The notes under the pieces are model-generated. The model saw only the letters and a program-made list of their open reading frames with translations. It ran no database searches and was not told where the DNA came from. From Flavipsychrobacter sp. (GTDB taxonomy: Bacteria > Bacteroidota > Bacteroidia > Chitinophagales > Chitinophagaceae), in assembly GCA_041392855.1 (NCBI GenBank), contig JAWKLD010000001.1, positions 1,722,001 to 1,786,000 of the forward strand: a stretch of DNA of 64,000 bases, read 5' to 3'. Position 1 is the stretch's first letter; each line of letters starts with the position of its first letter. Positions 60,161 through 64,000 of the stretch are shown here, piece after piece. Made by a program: the position numbers and the translations under genes.

Positions 60161-60168
60161 CAAATCTA
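60161..60168 (-). promoter_or_regulatory. -7 element for the 59-residue gene
   Basis: Read on the minus strand it is TAGATTTG, a perfect TAnnTTTG. A TGTTTT lies about 17 bases upstream as a weak -33. Confidence 0.4.
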
Positions 60169-60353
60169 CGTCGCTAAAAATTCTTAAAACACCGTGAAAA
60201 CACCCCCTTTGCATATTTTTTTGCAACAATAAAGTAAAAAACACAACTATAGGATCTATAGTTAATAATTAATTCATAATTGTGTAACATACTATATGTA
60301 GCTTACTAGCGTTATATACACGCACCCTTATTCATTTATTGTTTTTTTCAGAG

Positions 60354-60423
60354 TAGCAACACAACATTGCACCGTGTTGCCACCTTTTTCATAAAGTAAA
60401 AGCCGCATTCCTGCGGCTTTTTT
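60354..60423 (+). terminator. Tandem terminator-like hairpins, possible end of a small RNA
   Basis: The first stem is GTAGCAACAC / GTGTTGCCAC (one mismatch), ending at about 60,382 and followed by CTTTTT. The second is AAAGCCGCA (60398-60407) with TGCGGCTTTTTT (60412-60423). No protein gene on the plus strand precedes them, the nearest being the minus-strand 59-residue gene. They may terminate an undescribed small RNA starting somewhere in 60,200-60,340. Confidence 0.55.
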
Positions 60424-60773
60424 AACTTATAGCTTATGACCAACTCGTACAGTTGCACCCCTGTACGCTTTCTATAGTGATCATAAGCATCTACTCTTAG
60501 ACATTTCTATATACCTACTTTGCAAAGCTTGTGCCAAACTCTCAACAAAGAGGTATCGCTTATATTTTTTAAAGGAGATTTAATCTTCCCGCTCCCGCAC
60601 AGTATATTTTTTACCAGTTATAAAGCAAAAATAACCACCTATGCTCTAAAACGACCAATTATCAAATACACTATGTTACAGAACAACATTATTAGGAACT
60701 TGAATATGTATTTCGAAGTACATATCACTATCCACCCTGTCAAAATATTCAAGTCACCTTTAAAAAGAATATC

Positions 60774-61217
60774 ATGAAAAAACTACTCACATTACTTGCG
60801 GTAATACTTACGCTGAGCATTAGTACGCAAGCACAGGTAAACAGTCTTACTATTAACAATAATGCTGGCTGTGCTGTTGAACTCATTTTCTATGCAGGCA
60901 GTAGTGCTACATGTGGTGCCGCTACACCCACTGCTACTACTACAACAGTAAACGGATCTTCAACAATCAACATTCCCAACCCTCAAGCGGTAGGTTTCCC
61001 TGCCGGCGTTACACTTTTTCATCTGGTACAGGTACAAGCCAACAGTAACTGCGGTACCAATGCTATGTCGGTATATGAATGTACAGGCGGTAGCCAGTAT
61101 TCTGATGCTACTACTCTTCCCGTACCTCCTCCATCACCAACTGTTTGCACCTGCTCCCCTGCAACCTATGTTAGCTGGAGTACTTCAGGCACTAATGCTA
61201 CGATCAACATTAACTAG
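60774..61217 (+). CDS. Small exported protein, family member 1 of 4
   Basis: A 147-residue protein with the signal peptide MKKLLTLLAVILTLSISTQAQ. The mature part starts VNSLTINNNAGCAVELIFYA and contains six or more Cys in pairs (GC, TCG, NCG, CTG, CTCS), a Thr-rich centre and a beta-rich end (YVSWSTSGTNATININ). The family is shared with the next three genes: a strand of the type I-x-N-x-[TSA]-x-C after the signal peptide, and a closing strand ending in hydrophobic/charged residues. It vaguely resembles thaumatin-like openings, but this is not a firm assignment. Confidence 0.68.
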   Translation: MKKLLTLLAVILTLSISTQAQVNSLTINNNAGCAVELIFYAGSSATCGAATPTATTTTVNGSSTINIPNPQAVGFPAGVTLFHLVQVQANSNCGTNAMSVYECTGGSQYSDATTLPVPPPSPTVCTCSPATYVSWSTSGTNATININ

Positions 61218-61250
61218 GGAGACTTTTTTTTAAACATAAAAACTATACAC

Positions 61251-61730
61251 ATGAAAAAACTATTATTCCTAGTACTACTATGTGCTATCACGACGTCCCT
61301 TAGGGCGCAAGTAAATTCTATTGGTTTTCAAAACACCAGCTCTTGCGATGTATGGATTGTATTATACGGAAGTACAGGAGCCTGCGCTACCACTCACAGT
61401 AGCAACCCGATACAAGTACCCGCAGGGGCTACATTTGGATATAGCGACCCTACAGCAGTGCCTGGTGGCATGAATGGTGGCGGAACAACATTAGGCGCTA
61501 CAGACGTTTTTACACGTGTACAAGTGCTGGAGGGCAACCCTGCTTATGCAGGTATTGTTGCATGTCTTACGCCGGGTGGACCAAGCATTACCGGCAGTGG
61601 CTGTCTAGGGCCTACATCTACTTCTTTATTAGTTTATGATGTAATACCATTCACATGCAACCTGTGCGGCAATGTAACGGTACAGTGGACAGCAGCTTCT
61701 CCAACCGCAGCTGTTATAGAAATATTCTAA
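61251..61730 (+). CDS. Small exported protein, family member 2 of 4
   Basis: A 159-residue paralogue. It has the signal peptide MKKLLFLVLLCAITTSLRAQ and then VNSIGFQNTSSCDVWIVLYG, with the family phrases IQVPAGATFGYSDP and TAVPGGMNGGGTTLGA shared with members 3 and 4. Cys pairs may form disulfides. It starts 33 bp after member 1, so the two may be co-transcribed, and a terminator follows. Confidence 0.7.
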   Translation: MKKLLFLVLLCAITTSLRAQVNSIGFQNTSSCDVWIVLYGSTGACATTHSSNPIQVPAGATFGYSDPTAVPGGMNGGGTTLGATDVFTRVQVLEGNPAYAGIVACLTPGGPSITGSGCLGPTSTSLLVYDVIPFTCNLCGNVTVQWTAASPTAAVIEIF

Positions 61731-61759
61731 CAGCACACCCTTATAGTACGTTTATATAA

Positions 61760-61790
61760 TAGTCGTCTTTAAAAGACGGCTATTTTTTTA
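61760..61790 (+). terminator. Rho-independent terminator
   Basis: TAGTCGTCTT (61760-61769) and AAGACGGCTA (61773-61782), with one G-U pair, then seven T. Confidence 0.8.
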
Positions 61791-62375
61791 TGTATATAAA
61801 CACAGCAGTACAAAGTACTGCTGCGTTTCACCATATAATCCAAGTCAAAAATCAAAAAAGACAATTAGGATTACCGAACAAAGGTAAGGGCTAAAACATA
61901 TACAAGACAAGCGTGTAAACACCCTAAATATAAGCGAATCTAAATCAGGTGATTATACCCTTTCTCAAGGAGAATAGTATTGGTAACTTTGCCTTATAAT
62001 TTTCAAATACATATCTTTTACCTTACATGCCTTGTTTTCGCGCAGGGCATTTTTCATATCCCTACCATTCGGCACAAGCACGCTTAAGCGTCGGAAGCCA
62101 TCGACTAAGAAAAGAAAAGTAAAACATAGAAAAGAAAAGCAAAGAAGATAGTATACCATACGTCGCAACGTCGATCGTTGCTAACTACATTTAAATCAAT
62201 AAGTTTTATTTAATAATCACCCAACCTTAGTTTGTCACACTAATGTCTTTCCTTCCACTAACATTCAGCTTTGGTTCTGATCACACCTCTGCTAGTTTTA
62301 GTAACCTATGCTCGTTATTCCGGAATTCACCGTCATAGAACCCTGATTTATTTTTTAAACAATTAAATAGCAACT
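61791..62375. other. Intergenic region of about 585 bp with several inverted repeats
   Basis: It holds a perfect 9-bp hairpin (CAGCAGTAC/GTACTGCTG, 61,803-61,823), the 12-bp palindrome ACGCTTAAGCGT (62,080-62,091) and CAACG-TCGAT-CGTTG (62,166-62,180), with a purine-rich stretch of GAAAAGAAAA type around 62,106-62,150. A minus-strand frame at 61,965-62,168 has a hydrophobic start but no other support. No gene is called. Confidence 0.5.
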
Positions 62376-62864
62376 ATGAAAAAACTACTGTTCACCATGG
62401 CAGTACTATGCCTTACCGTGCTCTTTACTCACGCCCAAAACATCCACACGCTAACCATTAAAAATGTTACCAGTAATGACATCTATGTTATTATCAACGG
62501 AAACACTATAGGAGGTGTACCTTGTGCACCAGACTACCGAAGTGCCATTATTGCCATTCCTCCCGGTGTTGTTGATTATATAGACCCTACTTATGTAACA
62601 GGAGGTGTAAACAACTCAGGCGGCACTGCATTAGGTGCTAATGGTGTATTCAATACTGTAAATGTCTTTACTGCCAACCCTAACAGCGGATGCTCAGGAA
62701 TGAAAATGTATCAGGCGGGACTCTGTAATGGTAATACGTCATTCAACAACGTACCTTTTTTCCATTACAACCCCACAGCTACTACTGTTTGTCAGTATAT
62801 CGGTTCCTATACGATAAAGACGACACAAACAGGTAGCTCTAGTATGGAAATAGCCATTTACTAA
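62376..62864 (+). CDS. Small exported protein, family member 3 of 4
   Basis: A 162-residue paralogue with the signal peptide MKKLLFTMAVLCLTVLFTHAQ, then IHTLTIKNVTSNDIYVIING. It shares YRSAIIAIPPGVVDYIDP and GGVNNSGGTALGANGVFNTV with members 2 and 4, and has a C-terminal strand SYTIKTTQTGSSSMEIAIY. The conserved first Cys of the other members is missing at the usual place (VTSNDIY). Unknown function. Confidence 0.7.
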   Translation: MKKLLFTMAVLCLTVLFTHAQNIHTLTIKNVTSNDIYVIINGNTIGGVPCAPDYRSAIIAIPPGVVDYIDPTYVTGGVNNSGGTALGANGVFNTVNVFTANPNSGCSGMKMYQAGLCNGNTSFNNVPFFHYNPTATTVCQYIGSYTIKTTQTGSSSMEIAIY

Positions 62865-63008
62865 CATCAATCAAAAAATATACTTAAGTATACCTAGCAG
62901 GTGATGATCACACCTGACCGTATCTACATGCCTATACTTGCCTATTCATGACATGGTGAGTACATGCCCTATCAAACACTATTATTTAATCACTAAAAAA
63001 ACAATACA

Positions 63009-63488
63009 ATGAAAAAAATGTTTTTCGCCATAGCATTGCTATGTCTATGCACCATTTTTGCACAAGCACAAGGCACTAATGGCATCACCATTAAAAACAG
63101 TACGCCATGTCGAATTTATTTGGTACTGCACGGAGCCCAGCCAAGCGACCCTTCTTGTAGCAGTAATTATCGCAGCGGTATTGTTGCTGTAAATGCAGGA
63201 ACAACTATCAACTTTAATGACCCCTCTACTGTGCCTGGAGGCATGACCGACCCTATGAATAACCAATTGGGGAGCAATGGTCTATTTAGTATCGCCATTA
63301 TTTTTGAGAACAACCCTGTTACCTGTAGCGCACCTCAAGACTACCCTGCGGGGCTGTGCATAGGCACATCAACTATTGGCAATGTGCAAATAAAAAACAG
63401 TAACACCTGTACTGCATGTAATGGCAACACTTACTCCATATACACTACACAAACTGGCCCAAACACACAACAAATAGAAATACACTAA
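63009..63488 (+). CDS. Small exported protein, family member 4 of 4
   Basis: A 159-residue paralogue with the signal peptide MKKMFFAIALLCLCTIFAQAQ and then NGITIKNSTPCRIYLVLHG, YRSGIVAVNAGTTINFNDP, TVPGGMTDPMNNQLGSNGLF and the end TYSIYTTQTGPNTQQIEIH. It is closest to member 3 in its second half (YRS, LGxNGxF, TTQTG). A terminator follows 25 bp later. The four genes may supply a set of small secreted proteins with variable surfaces. Confidence 0.7.
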   Translation: MKKMFFAIALLCLCTIFAQAQGTNGITIKNSTPCRIYLVLHGAQPSDPSCSSNYRSGIVAVNAGTTINFNDPSTVPGGMTDPMNNQLGSNGLFSIAIIFENNPVTCSAPQDYPAGLCIGTSTIGNVQIKNSNTCTACNGNTYSIYTTQTGPNTQQIEIH

Positions 63489-63513
63489 AACACACAAAAC
63501 ATATATATATGTT

Positions 63514-63540
63514 AGCCCTGCTCTATGCAGGGCTTTTTTG
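63514..63540 (+). terminator. Rho-independent terminator
   Basis: AGCCCTGC (63514-63521) and GCAGGGCT (63527-63534) with a 5-base loop, then a T-run. It closes family member 4. Confidence 0.88.
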
Positions 63541-63654
63541 TTGTAGTTATAATCGTTTAATAAAAGACAAGCTTACACCCGAACAAATTCGTTGGCACTA
63601 GTGCTTATTTTTTCTTCTTTTATACCGATTAGGTTTCATTTTTAGTGTAACGCA

Positions 63655-63684
63655 CCCCTGCTATTCATGGCAGGGGATTTTTTT
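63655..63684 (+). terminator. Hairpin with T-run, convergent with the edge gene
   Basis: CCCCTGC (63655-63661) and GCAGGGG (63670-63676), then A and seven T. The next feature, on the minus strand, ends at 63,683, so this may be a bidirectional stop. Confidence 0.7.
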
Positions 63685-64000
63685 AGCACAACCTTATCTT
63701 ACTTTGCAGAAAGGCGTATAGTTTTCTATGCTGCTGCACTACATCAGCAAGTAGTTGTTCCGTTATAGGTTCGGGCTGTGCTACCCCGCTCCAAAAATGC
63801 CTATCCATAAAGGCATCGAAAAAATTCATTAACGGATATCCACTAAAGGCATCTGTCCAACTCTCATCCTCTATTTGGTAGCAGTAGTCGCTGGCAAAGT
63901 TTTTGGCCGTAACGGTATGGTCGAAGAGCGCAACGTTCTCTACATCTATAGCAGTTGCATTCAGCAGGTCAAGGTCTACCACCGTATCGGGCTCAATGGG
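63683..64000 (-). CDS. 3' end of an unidentified gene (5' end beyond window)
   Basis: The minus-strand frame is open from the window edge to its stop at 63,683, covering 105 codons. A GTG at 63982 could start it, but the reading continues upstream of that codon to the edge (PIEPDTVVDLDLLN), so the gene probably starts outside. The visible part is acidic and mainly helical with aromatic residues (YCYQIEDESWTDAFSGYPLM, FFDAFMDRHFWSG). No family was recognised. Confidence 0.55.
   Translation of the reverse strand, partial: PIEPDTVVDLDLLNATAIDVENVALFDHTVTAKNFASDYCYQIEDESWTDAFSGYPLMNFFDAFMDRHFWSGVAQPEPITEQLLADVVQQHRKLYAFLQSKIRLC

Larger units (their letters stand above)
60123..60773. other. Intergenic region of about 650 bp
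   Basis: On the minus strand it holds the candidate promoter of the 59-residue gene. On the plus strand two hairpins with T-runs stand in tandem (60,354-60,386 and 60,398-60,423) without any gene before them, which could close a small RNA. The rest is AT-rich. A frame at 60,520-60,777 has no support as a gene. Confidence 0.5.

Noticed and set aside
60520..60777. 85-codon plus-strand frame overlapping the start of the first small exported gene
   Set aside because: Low-complexity, no recognisable feature, overlaps the next start by four bases and occupies an AT-rich leader.
61965..62168. 67-codon minus-strand frame with a hydrophobic start
   Set aside because: Lies in an AT- and purine-rich intergenic tract, is poor in normal protein character and has no neighbours to support it.

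Overview
The window reads as a chromosome segment of a Bacteroidota bacterium, most likely from the Chitinophagales. Three things point there: many exported proteins with a C-terminal type IX secretion (T9SS) sorting domain (YPNPT...GRVVY...LP...L..G.Y), lipoproteins with an acidic or basic tail after the lipobox Cys, and promoters of the Bacteroidetes kind (TTTG / TAnnTTTG). No rRNA, tRNA, CRISPR array, insertion sequence or integrase was recognised.

Region 1 (1-33,000) holds a siphovirus-like structural gene set, all on the minus strand but broken into blocks by unrelated genes. Block A (1-8,491) has a scaffold, a putative major capsid protein, small head or neck proteins, two membrane proteins and a large fibre. 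Block B (17,817-28,656) has the portal with an internal zinc-finger-like insertion, a candidate tail tube, FN3 proteins, two large distal-tail or baseplate proteins and the tape measure. Block C (31,778-32,999) has a terminase-small-subunit-like protein and a tail-chaperone pair joined by a probable -1 ribosomal frameshift on a nine-T run. Blocks A and B start from almost identical promoters. All these reading frames are intact. No large terminase, head protease, integrase, repressor or replication gene is visible in the window. A domesticated phage particle or gene-transfer-agent-like system is therefore a reasonable hypothesis, but an invaded prophage with its missing genes outside the window is an alternative.

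The genes between the blocks are host-like: two ELWKYDG-repeat T9SS proteins, a GT4 glycosyltransferase, a dihaem peroxidase with a T9SS tail, a small membrane protein, a DinB-like protein, two exported proteins (one fibre-like), and a four-gene tandem array of small exported proteins (28,827-31,781).

Region 2 (33,000-55,500) starts with a membrane-anchored J-domain protein and is then dominated by three T9SS paralogue families: three G8-like surface proteins (33,814-39,736), five YD-repeat-like proteins beginning QQWR after the signal peptide, and three more ELWKYDG proteins. Among them lie a Spy-like/methyltransferase/sterol-desaturase-like operon, an AraC-family regulator, and two small paralogous proteins with palindromes before their starts.

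Region 3 (55,500-64,000) has a nucleotidyltransferase-fold cassette flanked by a duplicated terminator half, a tiny Cys-rich protein, a sulfatase without a signal peptide, a membrane-anchored GH25 lysozyme, a lipoprotein, a 59-residue protein, four small exported paralogues, and the 3' end of an unidentified gene at the edge.
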